A DNA stretch of 35,527 nucleotides from Terrisporobacter sp. (GTDB lineage Bacteria; Bacillota; Clostridia; Peptostreptococcales; Peptostreptococcaceae), in NCBI RefSeq assembly GCF_017888745.1, contig NZ_JAGHFM010000076.1:1-35527 (forward strand). The letters are read 5' to 3'. The notes beneath the pieces are model-generated. The model searched no databases. It had not been told where the DNA came from and saw only the letters and a list, made by a program, of their open reading frames with translations. Shown here one piece after another: positions 18,352-27,523 of this stretch; the stretch's first letter is position 1; the number at the start of each line of letters is the position of its first letter. The position numbers and the translations under genes were made by a program.

Positions 18352-19233
18352 ATGAGTAAGTTACAAGAAGCATTGGAAAGAGGAGAATTTGCCGTAACTG
18401 CAGAGATGGCACCACCAAAAGGTACAGATCTTTCTCATTTGCTAGAATGTGCAAAATTATGTGTAGGAAGGGTACATGCTGCAAACGTAACAGATTTCCA
18501 ATCAGCTGTAATGAGAGCTACTTCTCTGGCAACATGTAAGTTATTAAAGGATATCGGATTAGAACCAGTAATACAAATGACTGGTAGAGACAGAAATAGA
18601 ATTGCTATAGAAGGTGAAATGCTTTCTGCGGGAGTGTTCGGTATAGAAAACTTATTAGCATTAACAGGTGACCACACTAGTGTAGGTGACCATCCACAAG
18701 CTAAGCCAGTATTTGATTTAGATTCTGTAAGTATACTAAAAACAGCTTCTACATTAAATAGTGGAGTAGATAGTGTAGGATTAGAATTAAAAGGAAATAC
18801 TAATTTCTTCTTAGGAGCTTGTGTTACACCTGAATACGATCCTATAGAAGTGCAATTACTAAAAATGCAAAAGAAAATAAATGCTGGAGCTAAGTTCTTC
18901 CAAACTCAAGCAGTTTATGATATAGATCATATGAGAAAATTTAGAGAACTTACTAAAGATATGGATTGTAAAATTTTAGCTGGTATAGTTCCTCTAAAAT
19001 CACCAGGAATGGCTAAATTTATGACAGCTAATGTACCAGGTATATTTGTTCCTGATGAGCAAATAGAAAGATTAAAAGCAGCTGGTAAAGGAAATTATGT
19101 ACAAGAAGGTATTAAGATGGCTGGAGAGTTTATAAGACAATTAAAAGAAGAAAACCTATGTGATGGTGTACATATAATGGCAATCGGGGCTGAAGAGAAT
19201 GTTCCAAAAATATTAGATGAAGCAGGTTTATAA
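18352..19233 (+). CDS. metF: Methylenetetrahydrofolate reductase MetF
   Basis: This 293-aa TIM-barrel flavoprotein reduces 5,10-methylene-THF to 5-methyl-THF, the last folate step before AcsE. It begins with VTAEMAPPKGTD (the family's EhxPP region), and later has LALTGDH and GAKFFQTQAVYD, both typical of MTHFR. Length is normal for the bacterial catalytic subunit. ATG follows AAGGGGGAT. It lies immediately after metV and before lpd, so the three are cotranscribed. Confidence 0.95.
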   Translation: MSKLQEALERGEFAVTAEMAPPKGTDLSHLLECAKLCVGRVHAANVTDFQSAVMRATSLATCKLLKDIGLEPVIQMTGRDRNRIAIEGEMLSAGVFGIENLLALTGDHTSVGDHPQAKPVFDLDSVSILKTASTLNSGVDSVGLELKGNTNFFLGACVTPEYDPIEVQLLKMQKKINAGAKFFQTQAVYDIDHMRKFRELTKDMDCKILAGIVPLKSPGMAKFMTANVPGIFVPDEQIERLKAAGKGNYVQEGIKMAGEFIRQLKEENLCDGVHIMAIGAEENVPKILDEAGL

Positions 19234-19261
19234 AATTTGAAATAAAATTGGGGGATTGAAC

Positions 19262-20653
19262 ATGAAAGTTGCAGTAATTGGTGGAGGACCAGGAGGATAT
19301 GTAGCAGCTTTAAAGGCAGCTATGCTTGGTGCAGAAGTTACAGTAATTGAAAAGAATAAAGTAGGTGGAACTTGCTTAAATGTAGGTTGTATACCAACTA
19401 AAGCTTTATTAGCTTCAAGTGATGTACTAAGAACTGTAAAAGAAGCTAAATCTTTTGGAATCGATGTTGAAGGGGATATTAAGCCAGATTTTCAAGCTAT
19501 AATCGCAAGAAAACAAAAAGTAACAGATGAATTAGTGGCAGGTATAGAATTCCTTTTTGATAAAAGGGGAGTTAAAAAAATAAATGGATTTGGAAAATTA
19601 ATAGATAAAAATACTATAGAAGTTACTAAAGAAGATGGAAGTGTAGAAGAAGTTAAAGCAGATAAAATAATATTGGCCAATGGATCTATACCTACTGTAT
19701 TCCCATTCATGCCATACAATGGTAAAAATGTAATTACTTCTGATGAAGTATTAAGTTTAGAAAAATTACCAGAATCTATGGTAATCATAGGTGGTGGAGT
19801 AATAGGTTCTGAAATAGGTCAATTCTATTCTACATTAGGAACTAAAGTAACGATAGTGGAAGTTCTTCCACAAATCCTAGGAAGAATGGATTCTGATGGA
19901 GCAAAAGCTCTAGCAAGACAATTCAAAAAAGACAAAATAAAAGTTATGTGTAACGTTGCAACTGATAGCTTTGAAGTTAGTGAAGATAAAGTTAAGCTTA
20001 ACTTAAATAATGGAAAATCTATAGAGGCAGAAATAGTACTACTATGTACAGGAAGAAAGCCTAATTTAGCTAACTCTGGTGTGGCTGAAGCTGGAGTTAA
20101 GATGACTGATAGAGGATTCATAGAAGTAAATGAATATATGGAAACTAATTTAGAAGGTGTTTATGCTATAGGAGATATTATACCAGGAGCAATGCTTGCA
20201 CACGTTGCATCAGCAGAAGGTATGGTAGCAGCAGAAAATGCAGTAAAAGGAAATAGTGAAACAGTTAATTATAAATCAATACCAAGTTGTGTTTATACAG
20301 AGCCTGAAGTAGCAGGTGTTGGTAAAACAGAAGATGAATTAAAAGCTGAAGGCGTAGAGTACAAAGTTGGTAGATTTGATTTTAGAGGTCTAGGAAAAGC
20401 TAAGGCAATAGGAAAAATACAAGGATTTATCAAGGTTTTAGTTGATAAAGATGATGTTATAATAGGAGCTACTTTGGTGGGGCCTCATTGTACAGATTTA
20501 TTAACTGAATTATCTTTAGCAGTAGGGTTAGGATTAAAAGCCAAAGATGTAGGTAGAGTAATACATGCACATCCTAGTTTATCAGAAGGTATTATGGAAG
20601 CATTACATGATGTACATGATGAATGCGTTCATTCAGTACCATCATCTTTATAA
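19262..20653 (+). CDS. lpdA: Dihydrolipoyl dehydrogenase
   Basis: This 463-aa FAD/NAD disulfide oxidoreductase oxidises dihydrolipoamide with NAD+. It has GGGPGGYVAAL (FAD), the redox pair GGTCLNVGC (Cys38 and Cys43), IIGGGVIGSEIG (NAD), AIGDI and the C-terminal catalytic HAHPSLSE. It has no N-terminal lipoyl domain. The track starts at TTG 19256 inside the ribosome-binding region; ATG 19262, seven bases after GGGGG, is preferred. It lies in the Wood-Ljungdahl operon without gcvP, gcvT or 2-oxoacid dehydrogenase genes; only gcvH is present 6 kb downstream. Its job here is unsettled. Confidence 0.95.
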   Translation: MKVAVIGGGPGGYVAALKAAMLGAEVTVIEKNKVGGTCLNVGCIPTKALLASSDVLRTVKEAKSFGIDVEGDIKPDFQAIIARKQKVTDELVAGIEFLFDKRGVKKINGFGKLIDKNTIEVTKEDGSVEEVKADKIILANGSIPTVFPFMPYNGKNVITSDEVLSLEKLPESMVIIGGGVIGSEIGQFYSTLGTKVTIVEVLPQILGRMDSDGAKALARQFKKDKIKVMCNVATDSFEVSEDKVKLNLNNGKSIEAEIVLLCTGRKPNLANSGVAEAGVKMTDRGFIEVNEYMETNLEGVYAIGDIIPGAMLAHVASAEGMVAAENAVKGNSETVNYKSIPSCVYTEPEVAGVGKTEDELKAEGVEYKVGRFDFRGLGKAKAIGKIQGFIKVLVDKDDVIIGATLVGPHCTDLLTELSLAVGLGLKAKDVGRVIHAHPSLSEGIMEALHDVHDECVHSVPSSL

Positions 20654-20657
20654 GCTA

Positions 20658-20686
20658 AAACAGAGGAAAAATCTAAAGCTCTGTTT
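20658..20686 (+). repeat. Imperfect hairpin between lpd and the second cooC gene
   Basis: AAACAGAG (20658-20665) pairs with CTCTGTTT (20679-20686) around a 13-nt loop, and a further GC pair is possible outside. No U-tract follows. It is weaker than the other intercistronic hairpins of this operon. Confidence 0.5.
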
Positions 20687-20713
20687 AGGCAAATTTTAAG
20701 GGGGAAGTCTTAA

Positions 20714-21484
20714 ATGAGTTATAACATAGCGGTAGCAGGAAAAGGTGGAACTGGTAAAACAAGTCTTACAGGGCTTTTAATAGATAATTTATTAAAAGAA
20801 AATAAAAAACCAATTCTTGTAGTTGATGCTGATGCTAATGCTAATATTAATGAAGTATTGGGAGTAGATGTAGAAGCTACAATAGGTCAAATTAGGGAAG
20901 AAGCTAATATGACTGAAAAAAGAGGCGATTCATTTCCTGGAGGTATGACGAAAGCTCAATTTTTACAATGGAAATTAAATTCTATTATAGTAGAAGGTGA
21001 AGGATACGACTTATTAGTAATGGGACGATCTGAAGGTGAAGGCTGTTATTGTTTCGTAAATGGAATATTAAGAGAGCAAGTCCAAAAGATTTCTAGCCAT
21101 TATAACTATGTAATCACTGATAATGAGGCAGGTATGGAACATTTAAGTAGAAAGACATCTAAACATATTGATACTTTGTTATTAGTAAGTGATTGCTCAA
21201 GAAGAAGTATACAAGCTGTTGCAAGAATTAGAGACTTAGCTGATGAATTAAATTTAAGTGTTGGAAGTGTTTATCTTATAGTAAATAAAGCACCGGATGG
21301 GGAGTTAAATGACGGTATAAAAGAAGAAATAAAAAGACATGATTTAAACCTTCTAGGTGTTGTACCTTTAGATGAATTAATATATGAATATGATTCTAAC
21401 GGAATTCCACTTGTGAATTTACCTAAAGAATCAAAATCTAGAATGGCTATGGAGAAAATTATAGCTAAATTAGAATTAAAATAG
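20714..21484 (+). CDS. acsF: CooC/AcsF-type nickel-insertion ATPase
   Basis: This 256-aa P-loop ATPase is paralogous to the CooC upstream. It has the deviant Walker A GKGGTGKTS, VVDADANANIN, a CxC in GEGCYCF (Cys111 and Cys113) and TDNEAGMEHLSRKT. This family matures Ni enzymes. Its place directly before acsD/acsC/acsE/acsB suggests a role in ACS (A-cluster) maturation, as proposed for AcsF, but a CODH role cannot be excluded. The start follows AAGGGGGAAG. The gap to acsD is 19 bp, so they are tightly coupled. Confidence 0.88.
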   Translation: MSYNIAVAGKGGTGKTSLTGLLIDNLLKENKKPILVVDADANANINEVLGVDVEATIGQIREEANMTEKRGDSFPGGMTKAQFLQWKLNSIIVEGEGYDLLVMGRSEGEGCYCFVNGILREQVQKISSHYNYVITDNEAGMEHLSRKTSKHIDTLLLVSDCSRRSIQAVARIRDLADELNLSVGSVYLIVNKAPDGELNDGIKEEIKRHDLNLLGVVPLDELIYEYDSNGIPLVNLPKESKSRMAMEKIIAKLELK

Positions 21485-21503
21485 GCTTAAGGGGGAAAAA
21501 GAT

Positions 21504-22448
21504 ATGGCATTTAAAATGTCTGTTCAAAAAAGTTCTGGAAAAGTAAATGAAGTAGTAATAGGAACAGGAGAAAAGGCTATAAAATTAGGTGGAGAAAATG
21601 TATTACCATTCTATGCATTTGATGGTGATACAGGAAATGTCCAAAAGGTTGGTATAGAAATTAATGATGTATATCCAGAAAGTTGGATTCAATGCTACAA
21701 AGATATGTATAAAGATGTAGCAAATGATCCAGCTGCATGGGCTAAATACGTTGAAGATAATACAGAAGCAGATTTTGTTTGCTTAAGATTAGTAGGTGCA
21801 GATCCAAATGCAGAGGATAAATCTGCTGAAGAATGCGCAGAAGTAGCTAAAAAAGTGGCTGATGCTATTGAATTACCTTTAGTAATAGCTGGATGTGGAG
21901 TTGCTGAAAAGGATGGTAAAGTATTTGCCAAAGTTTCTGAAGCCCTTGAAGGCAAAAATATTTTAATATTATCTGCAGTTGAAGAAAACTATAAAGAAGT
22001 TGGTGCAGCAGCAGGCCTAGCATACGGTCAAAAAGTTGGTGCAGAATCAGCAGTAGATATAAACTTAGCTAAGCAAATGAATGTTTTATTAACTCAATTA
22101 GGTGTTAAACCTGAAAATACAGTTATGAACGTAGGTTGTTCAGCTGTAGGATATGGTTATGAGTATGTTGCATCTACAATGGATAGAATTAGATTAGCAG
22201 CTTTCAATCAAAATGATAAGTCATTACAAGTTCCAATTATAACACCAGTTTCTTTTGAAGTTGGTCATGTTAAAGAAGCTATAGCTGATGAGATAGATCA
22301 ACCAGAATGGGGATGCAATGAAAAAAGAAGTATAGCTATGGAAGTTTCAACTGCTGCAAGTGTTTTAGTAGGTGGATCTGATGCAGTAATACTTCGTCAT
22401 CCAGAATCAATAAAAACTATAAAAACATTAATAGGCGAATTAGCTTAA
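21504..22448 (+). CDS. acsD: Corrinoid/Fe-S protein small subunit (CODH/ACS delta)
   Basis: This 314-aa TIM-barrel protein is the small subunit of the corrinoid iron-sulfur protein, which carries the methyl group from AcsE to AcsB. Family-typical features are GGENVLPFYAFDG near the N-terminus and MNVGCSAVGYGYEY later. It starts at ATG after AAGGGGGAAA. acsC follows after 30 bp, as expected for a heterodimer. Confidence 0.96.
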   Translation: MAFKMSVQKSSGKVNEVVIGTGEKAIKLGGENVLPFYAFDGDTGNVQKVGIEINDVYPESWIQCYKDMYKDVANDPAAWAKYVEDNTEADFVCLRLVGADPNAEDKSAEECAEVAKKVADAIELPLVIAGCGVAEKDGKVFAKVSEALEGKNILILSAVEENYKEVGAAAGLAYGQKVGAESAVDINLAKQMNVLLTQLGVKPENTVMNVGCSAVGYGYEYVASTMDRIRLAAFNQNDKSLQVPIITPVSFEVGHVKEAIADEIDQPEWGCNEKRSIAMEVSTAASVLVGGSDAVILRHPESIKTIKTLIGELA

Positions 22449-22478
22449 TATTATTTGTAAGGTTAGGGGGATAAAACA

Positions 22479-23843
22479 ATGGCATTAAAAGCTTTAGATA
22501 TATTTAAATTAACACCAAAGAAAAACTGTAAGGAATGTGGATTTCCAACTTGTATGGCTTTCTCTATGAAAGTTGCTAGTGGAGCAGTAGAAGTAGAAAA
22601 ATGTCCACATATGTCTGATGAAGCAATACAAAAATTATCAGAGGCTACTGCGCCTCCAATGAAAACTTTAAAAGTTGGAGCTGGAGAAAGTGAATATACT
22701 CTAGGTGGAGAAACTGTATTATTTAGACATGAAAAAACTTTAGTAAGTAAAAATAGATTTGCTATAGCATTTTGTGACTGCATGACTGAAGAACAAGTAG
22801 ATGCAAAAATAGCTAATATAAAAGCAGTAGAATATGAAAGAATTGGAGAAGTAATGAGAGCTGAATTTGCTTTTGTTACTTACAATGAAAATAAAGAAAA
22901 TTTCTTAAGTATTATAAATAAATTAAAAGCTGAAACTAAAGTAGCATTCATATTAAATGTTTCTGATGCTGAAGTTGCTAAAGAAGCTGTTGAAGTATTA
23001 AAAGGATTAAATCCAGTAGTATATGGAGCTAATAAAGATAACTACAAAGCTATGATAGATGTAGTTAAAGGAGATAATTTAGCTTTAGGTGTAAAAGCTG
23101 ACAGCTTAGAAGGATTATATGAAACAGTTGAACTAATTCAAAAAGCTGGATATAAAGAATTAATCCTTGATGTAACTGGAGAAAACATAAAAGATACTTA
23201 TGTTAATGCAGTTCAAGTTAGAAGAATAGCTTTAAAAGAGCAAGATAGAACTTTTGGATATCCATCATTAGTATTTATAAATAAATTAGCTAATGGAGAT
23301 GACATGATGGAAGTTGCATTAGCATCTACATTTACAGTTAAATATGGTTCTATATTAGTTTTAAATGATATAAATTATGCAAAAGCATTACCATTATATG
23401 CTTTAAGACAAAACTTATATACTGATCCACAAAAACCAATGAGAGTTGAAACAAAAGTATATCCATTAAACAACCCAGATGAAAATTCTCCAGTATTAGT
23501 TACTGTTGACTTTGCTTTAACTTATTTCGTAGTAACTGGAGATATAGAAAGATCTAAAGTTCCATGCTGGTTAGTAATACCTGATGCAGGTGGATATTCA
23601 GTTCTTACTTCTTGGGCTGCTGGTAAATTTGGTGGTAGTGTAATAGGAAACTTTGTCAAAGAATGTGGTATAGCTGATATGACTAAGAACAGAGATTTAA
23701 TAATACCAGGTAAGGTAGCAGTTATACAAGCAGATGTACAAGATAATTTACCAGATTGGAATGTAATAGTAGGTCCTGCTGAGTCTATGGAACTACCTAA
23801 ATTCTTAAAAGAATATATGGAATCAAAAACAGTAACAGCATAA
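22479..23843 (+). CDS. acsC: Corrinoid/Fe-S protein large subunit (CODH/ACS gamma)
   Basis: This 454-aa large subunit carries the cobalamin and one [4Fe-4S] cluster. The N-terminal cluster ligands are visible as NCKECGFPTCMAF plus KCPHM (Cys 17, 20, 25 and 42). A TIM barrel follows, and a C-terminal corrinoid-binding domain with WLVIPDAGGYSVLTSWAAGKF. It partners AcsD, receives methyl from AcsE and is kept reduced by AcsV. ATG follows TTAGGGGGAT. Confidence 0.97.
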   Translation: MALKALDIFKLTPKKNCKECGFPTCMAFSMKVASGAVEVEKCPHMSDEAIQKLSEATAPPMKTLKVGAGESEYTLGGETVLFRHEKTLVSKNRFAIAFCDCMTEEQVDAKIANIKAVEYERIGEVMRAEFAFVTYNENKENFLSIINKLKAETKVAFILNVSDAEVAKEAVEVLKGLNPVVYGANKDNYKAMIDVVKGDNLALGVKADSLEGLYETVELIQKAGYKELILDVTGENIKDTYVNAVQVRRIALKEQDRTFGYPSLVFINKLANGDDMMEVALASTFTVKYGSILVLNDINYAKALPLYALRQNLYTDPQKPMRVETKVYPLNNPDENSPVLVTVDFALTYFVVTGDIERSKVPCWLVIPDAGGYSVLTSWAAGKFGGSVIGNFVKECGIADMTKNRDLIIPGKVAVIQADVQDNLPDWNVIVGPAESMELPKFLKEYMESKTVTA

Positions 23844-23894
23844 TTTTAGACAATAATTTATAAGATATATAAAATCTAAGGGGGATAAATTAGT

Positions 23895-24710
23895 ATGGAA
23901 AAATTTATGATTATAGGTGAAAGAATTCACTGTATAGCACCACCAATAAGAAAAGCTATAGCTGAAAGAGATCCAGAGCCAATATTAAAAAGAGCAAAAG
24001 AGCAATTAGATGCAGGGGCTCATGTTATAGATTTTAATATCGGGCCAGCTGAAAGAGATGGAGCTGAAATAATGGAATGGGGAGTTAAGTTACTTCAAAG
24101 TGAATTAAATAATGTTCCACTAGCTTTAGATACAGCTAATGTTGCAGCTTTAGAAGCTGGATTAAAAGTTTACGATAGAACTCATGGAAAGCCAATAATA
24201 AACTCTGCTGATGCTGGAGATAGAATGCATTTAATGGAGGTAGCTGGCGAATATGATGCAGCAATAATAGCATTATGTGCGAAAGAAGGTATACCTGCAG
24301 ATAATGACCAACGTATGGGATATTGTACAGAGTTAATAGAAGCAGCTGCAATGGCTGGATTAGATCCTGAAACAGATGTATTATTTGATCCACTTTGCTT
24401 AGTTATAAAAGGAATGCAAGATAAACAAATGGATGTTTTAGAAGCAATAAGACAAATGACTGAAATGGGATTAAAAACTACAGGTGGATTATCAAATGTT
24501 TCTAATGGTTGTCCAAAACATATAAGACCTATATTAGATAGCAATTGGTTAGCAATGGCTATGGCTAATGGATTCTCTTCTGCGATAGTTAACCCATTAG
24601 ATGAATTATTAATACAAACAATAAAATCTTGTGACATAATAAGAAACTCTAATTTATATGCAGATTCTTTCTTAGAAGTGAGAGATTTAGCATTTGACTA
24701 TAGAGGATAA
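23895..24710 (+). CDS. acsE: Methyl-THF:corrinoid/Fe-S protein methyltransferase
   Basis: This 271-aa pterin-binding TIM barrel transfers the methyl of 5-methyl-THF to Co(I) of AcsCD. Typical motifs are IIGERIHC at the N-terminus, HVIDFNIGPAERDG, PLALDTAN and FDPLCLVIKGMQ. Length matches acetogen MeTr. It starts at ATG after AAGGGGGAT. A perfect palindrome separates it from acsB. Confidence 0.96.
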   Translation: MEKFMIIGERIHCIAPPIRKAIAERDPEPILKRAKEQLDAGAHVIDFNIGPAERDGAEIMEWGVKLLQSELNNVPLALDTANVAALEAGLKVYDRTHGKPIINSADAGDRMHLMEVAGEYDAAIIALCAKEGIPADNDQRMGYCTELIEAAAMAGLDPETDVLFDPLCLVIKGMQDKQMDVLEAIRQMTEMGLKTTGGLSNVSNGCPKHIRPILDSNWLAMAMANGFSSAIVNPLDELLIQTIKSCDIIRNSNLYADSFLEVRDLAFDYRG

Positions 24711-24748
24711 ATATAAAAATTTATTAAATAATAGAATTAGGTTTAGAT

Positions 24749-24776
24749 GACTAAGCTTTTATATAAAAGCTTAGTC
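24749..24776 (+). repeat. Perfect 28-bp palindrome between acsE and acsB
   Basis: GACTAAGCTTTTAT is followed directly by its exact reverse complement ATAAAAGCTTAGTC. It is followed by TGAATATAA and no T-run, so it is not a normal terminator. It lies about 40 bp before the acsB start. Confidence 0.85.
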
Positions 24777-24816
24777 TGAATATAAACATATAATTCATAA
24801 AAGGGGGAAGTAAAAA

Positions 24817-26946
24817 GTGAATTTATATAATACAATTTACACAGGTGCAAACCAAGCATACGATGCTGCAAATGGTGCACTTTCAGCTGCAATAGCAGAA
24901 AAAGGGAAAGAGTGTCCAGTAGCATTCCCAGATACAGCATATTCTATTCCATGTATATATGCTGCAACTGGGCAAAAGATGGCTACTTTAGGAGATTTAG
25001 AGGGTGCTTTAGCAATAGTAAAAGCTTTAATAGTAGAAAAACCATTACTTGAAACAGCTTTAAATGCTGGTTTAGCTACAGCTTTAGCAGCTGAAATCGT
25101 TGAAGCGGTTAAATATGCAACTAACGAAACTCCATATGAAGCTCCTTGTGCAGGGCACGTAGTTGACCCTGTAATCAGATCTTTAGGTGTACCGCTAGTT
25201 ACAGGGGATATACCTGGTGTTGCAGTTGTTCTTGGTGAATGCCCAGATGCTGAAACATTAGCAAAAGTAGTTAAAGATTATCAATCAAAAGGTTTATTAA
25301 CTTTCTTAGTAGGAAAAGTTATAGATCAAGCTATAGAAGCTGAAGTGAAAATGGGTGTAGACCTTCGTGTTATCCCTCTAGGATATGATGTAACTTCTGT
25401 TATACATGTTGTTTCTGTTGCTATAAGAGCTGCATTAATATTCGGTGCTGTTCCTCCAGGAGATTTAAATCAATTATTAGAATATACATCTAAGAGAGTT
25501 CCTGCATTCGTTAATGCATTTGGACCACTTAGTGAATTAGTAGTTGCTTGTGGTGCTGGTGCTATAGCTTTAGGATTCCCAGTTATAACTGATCAAGTTG
25601 TTACTGAAGTACCATGTAACTTATTAACTCAAAGAGATTATGATAAATTTGTTGCAACTTCTCTAGAAGCTAGAGGAATAAAAATAAAAGTAACTGAAAT
25701 ACCTATACCAGTTGGATTTGCGGCAGCTTTCGAAGGGGAAAGAATTAGAAAAGCTGAAATGGCATATGAATTCGGTGGAAACAAAACTCCTGCTTGGGAA
25801 TTAGTTATAGCTAAACCAATGTCAGAGGTAGAAGATCATAAAATAGAAGTAATAGGTGAAAATATAGATTTATCTAAATTAGCAGATGGAGTTACAAGAC
25901 TACCTCTTGCTGTAGTAGTTAATGTTGCTGGTAAAGCAATGCAAGAAGACTTCGAACCGGTTCTTGAAAGACGTTTCCATTACTTTATGAACTATATAGA
26001 AGGATTAATGCATGTTGGTCAAAGAGACATGTCTTGGGTAAGAATATCTAAAGATGCAGTAGAAAAAGGATTTAAATTAGAGCATATAGGTGAAGTTATG
26101 TATGCTATGATGAAAGATGAATTTGAAGCTGTTGTTGATAAATGTGAGGTTACTATAATAACTGATGAAGCGATAGTAAATGAAAGAAAATCTGAAGCAT
26201 TAGCAAGATATGAAGCAAGAGATAATAGATTAGCTTCTCTTGTTGATGAAAGTGTTGAAGATTTCTATTCTTGTAACATGTGTCAATCATTTGCTCCAGC
26301 TCACGTTTGTGTTGTTACTCCTGAAAGACTAGGACTTTGTGGTGCAGTTTCTTGGTTAGATGCTAAAGCTACAAAAGAACTTAATCCAACAGGACCTTGT
26401 CAACCAATACCAAAAGGTGAATGCTTAGATGATAAAAAAGGTATCTGGCAATCAGTTAATGATACTGTAAACGAAATATCTCAAGGTGCAGTTGAACAAG
26501 TTACACTTTACTCTATAATGGAAGATCCAATGACTTCTTGTGGATGTTTTGAATGTATATGTGGTATAATGCCAGAAGCTAACGGATTAGTTATAGTAAA
26601 CAGAGAATTCCCAGGAGTAACTCCTGTTGGTATGACTTTTGGTGAGCTTGCTTCTATGACTGGTGGTGGGGTTCAAACTCCAGGATTTATGGGCCATGGT
26701 AGACATTTCATATCTTCTAAAAAATTCGCTTACACAGAAGGTGGACCAGAGAGAATAGTTTGGATGCCAAAAGAATTAAAAGATTTTGTAGCTGATAAAC
26801 TTGATGCTACAGTTAAAGAAATGACTGGAATAGATAACTTTAGTCAAATGATTTGCGATGAAACTATAGCAGTTGATTCAGAATCAGTTTGTGCTTTCCT
26901 TGAGGAAAAAGGACATCCAGCATTATCTATGGATCCAATAATGTAA
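24817..26946 (+). CDS. acsB: Acetyl-CoA synthase (CODH/ACS beta subunit)
   Basis: This 709-aa enzyme makes acetyl-CoA from CO, a methyl group and CoA at a Ni-Ni-[4Fe-4S] A cluster. The A-cluster ligands are visible: CNMCQSFAPAHVC and GLCG (four cluster cysteines, first near residue 486), then the CGC of TSCGCFECICG near 574 that binds the distal Ni. The N-terminal domain that docks to CODH is present. The start is GTG after AAAGGGGGAAG. Gene order puts it last among the acs catalytic genes, 31 bp before gcvH. Confidence 0.97.
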   Translation: MNLYNTIYTGANQAYDAANGALSAAIAEKGKECPVAFPDTAYSIPCIYAATGQKMATLGDLEGALAIVKALIVEKPLLETALNAGLATALAAEIVEAVKYATNETPYEAPCAGHVVDPVIRSLGVPLVTGDIPGVAVVLGECPDAETLAKVVKDYQSKGLLTFLVGKVIDQAIEAEVKMGVDLRVIPLGYDVTSVIHVVSVAIRAALIFGAVPPGDLNQLLEYTSKRVPAFVNAFGPLSELVVACGAGAIALGFPVITDQVVTEVPCNLLTQRDYDKFVATSLEARGIKIKVTEIPIPVGFAAAFEGERIRKAEMAYEFGGNKTPAWELVIAKPMSEVEDHKIEVIGENIDLSKLADGVTRLPLAVVVNVAGKAMQEDFEPVLERRFHYFMNYIEGLMHVGQRDMSWVRISKDAVEKGFKLEHIGEVMYAMMKDEFEAVVDKCEVTIITDEAIVNERKSEALARYEARDNRLASLVDESVEDFYSCNMCQSFAPAHVCVVTPERLGLCGAVSWLDAKATKELNPTGPCQPIPKGECLDDKKGIWQSVNDTVNEISQGAVEQVTLYSIMEDPMTSCGCFECICGIMPEANGLVIVNREFPGVTPVGMTFGELASMTGGGVQTPGFMGHGRHFISSKKFAYTEGGPERIVWMPKELKDFVADKLDATVKEMTGIDNFSQMICDETIAVDSESVCAFLEEKGHPALSMDPIM

Positions 26947-26977
26947 TAATAAAAGAATTGATTTGGGGGAATAAAAT

Positions 26978-27355
26978 ATGAAAATATTAGCTGAATTAAA
27001 ATACTCTCCAAAACATACTTGGGTAAGAGTTGAAGGGGAATATGCTTACGTTGGTGTCACAGATTTTGCTCAAGAACAATTAGGAGAAGTGTTATTTGTT
27101 GAAATGCCAGAAGTAGAAGATGAATTAACTAAAGATGAATCTTTTGGTGTAATAGAGTCTTCTAAGGTAGCTTCTGATTTAATAGCTCCAGTTTCAGGAG
27201 AAGTAGTTGAAATAAATGAAGATAAATTAGAAGATGAACCTGAATATGTAAATGAAGATCCATATGATGCATGGATTTGCAAAGTTAAAATGTCAGATGC
27301 ATCTGAATTAGATACATTATTAAGTGGAGAAGATTATCAAAAGGGCCTAGAGTAA
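26978..27355 (+). CDS. gcvH: Glycine cleavage system H protein (lipoyl carrier)
   Basis: This 125-aa GcvH family lipoyl protein has the lipoylation site VIESSKVASDL, with Lys63 as the expected modified residue. It starts with the usual YSPKHTWVRVEG. Length is normal. ATG follows TTGGGGGAA. There is no gcvT, gcvP or lipoate ligase nearby, and the only plausible partner in the window is lpd. A strong terminator follows, so it closes the main Wood-Ljungdahl transcript. It could serve a glycine cleavage system encoded elsewhere or have a separate redox role here. Confidence 0.95.
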   Translation: MKILAELKYSPKHTWVRVEGEYAYVGVTDFAQEQLGEVLFVEMPEVEDELTKDESFGVIESSKVASDLIAPVSGEVVEINEDKLEDEPEYVNEDPYDAWICKVKMSDASELDTLLSGEDYQKGLE

Positions 27356-27382
27356 TCTAGTACTACTTAATATTAAATTAAT

Positions 27383-27427
27383 AAAAGCATAGTAAATTTA
27401 AGCGCGCTAAGTTTACTATGCTTTTTT
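27383..27427 (+). terminator. Intrinsic terminator after gcvH
   Basis: AAAAGCATAGTAAA pairs perfectly with TTTACTATGCTTTT, with an inner AGCGCGCT palindrome, and ends in CTTTTTT. It separates acsV from the main operon. Confidence 0.92.
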
Positions 27428-27523
27428 ACTCATAGTGATATATACAAATAAGGGAATTTCATACCTATTTAAATAAGATAGCAGGTTGAGTGATTATAAA
27501 AATAAAATTATTGGGGTGATGAT

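Noticed and set aside
24182-24637. 151-aa - strand ORF inside acsE
   Set aside because: It lies wholly within a secure gene and its residue pattern is that of a shadow frame.
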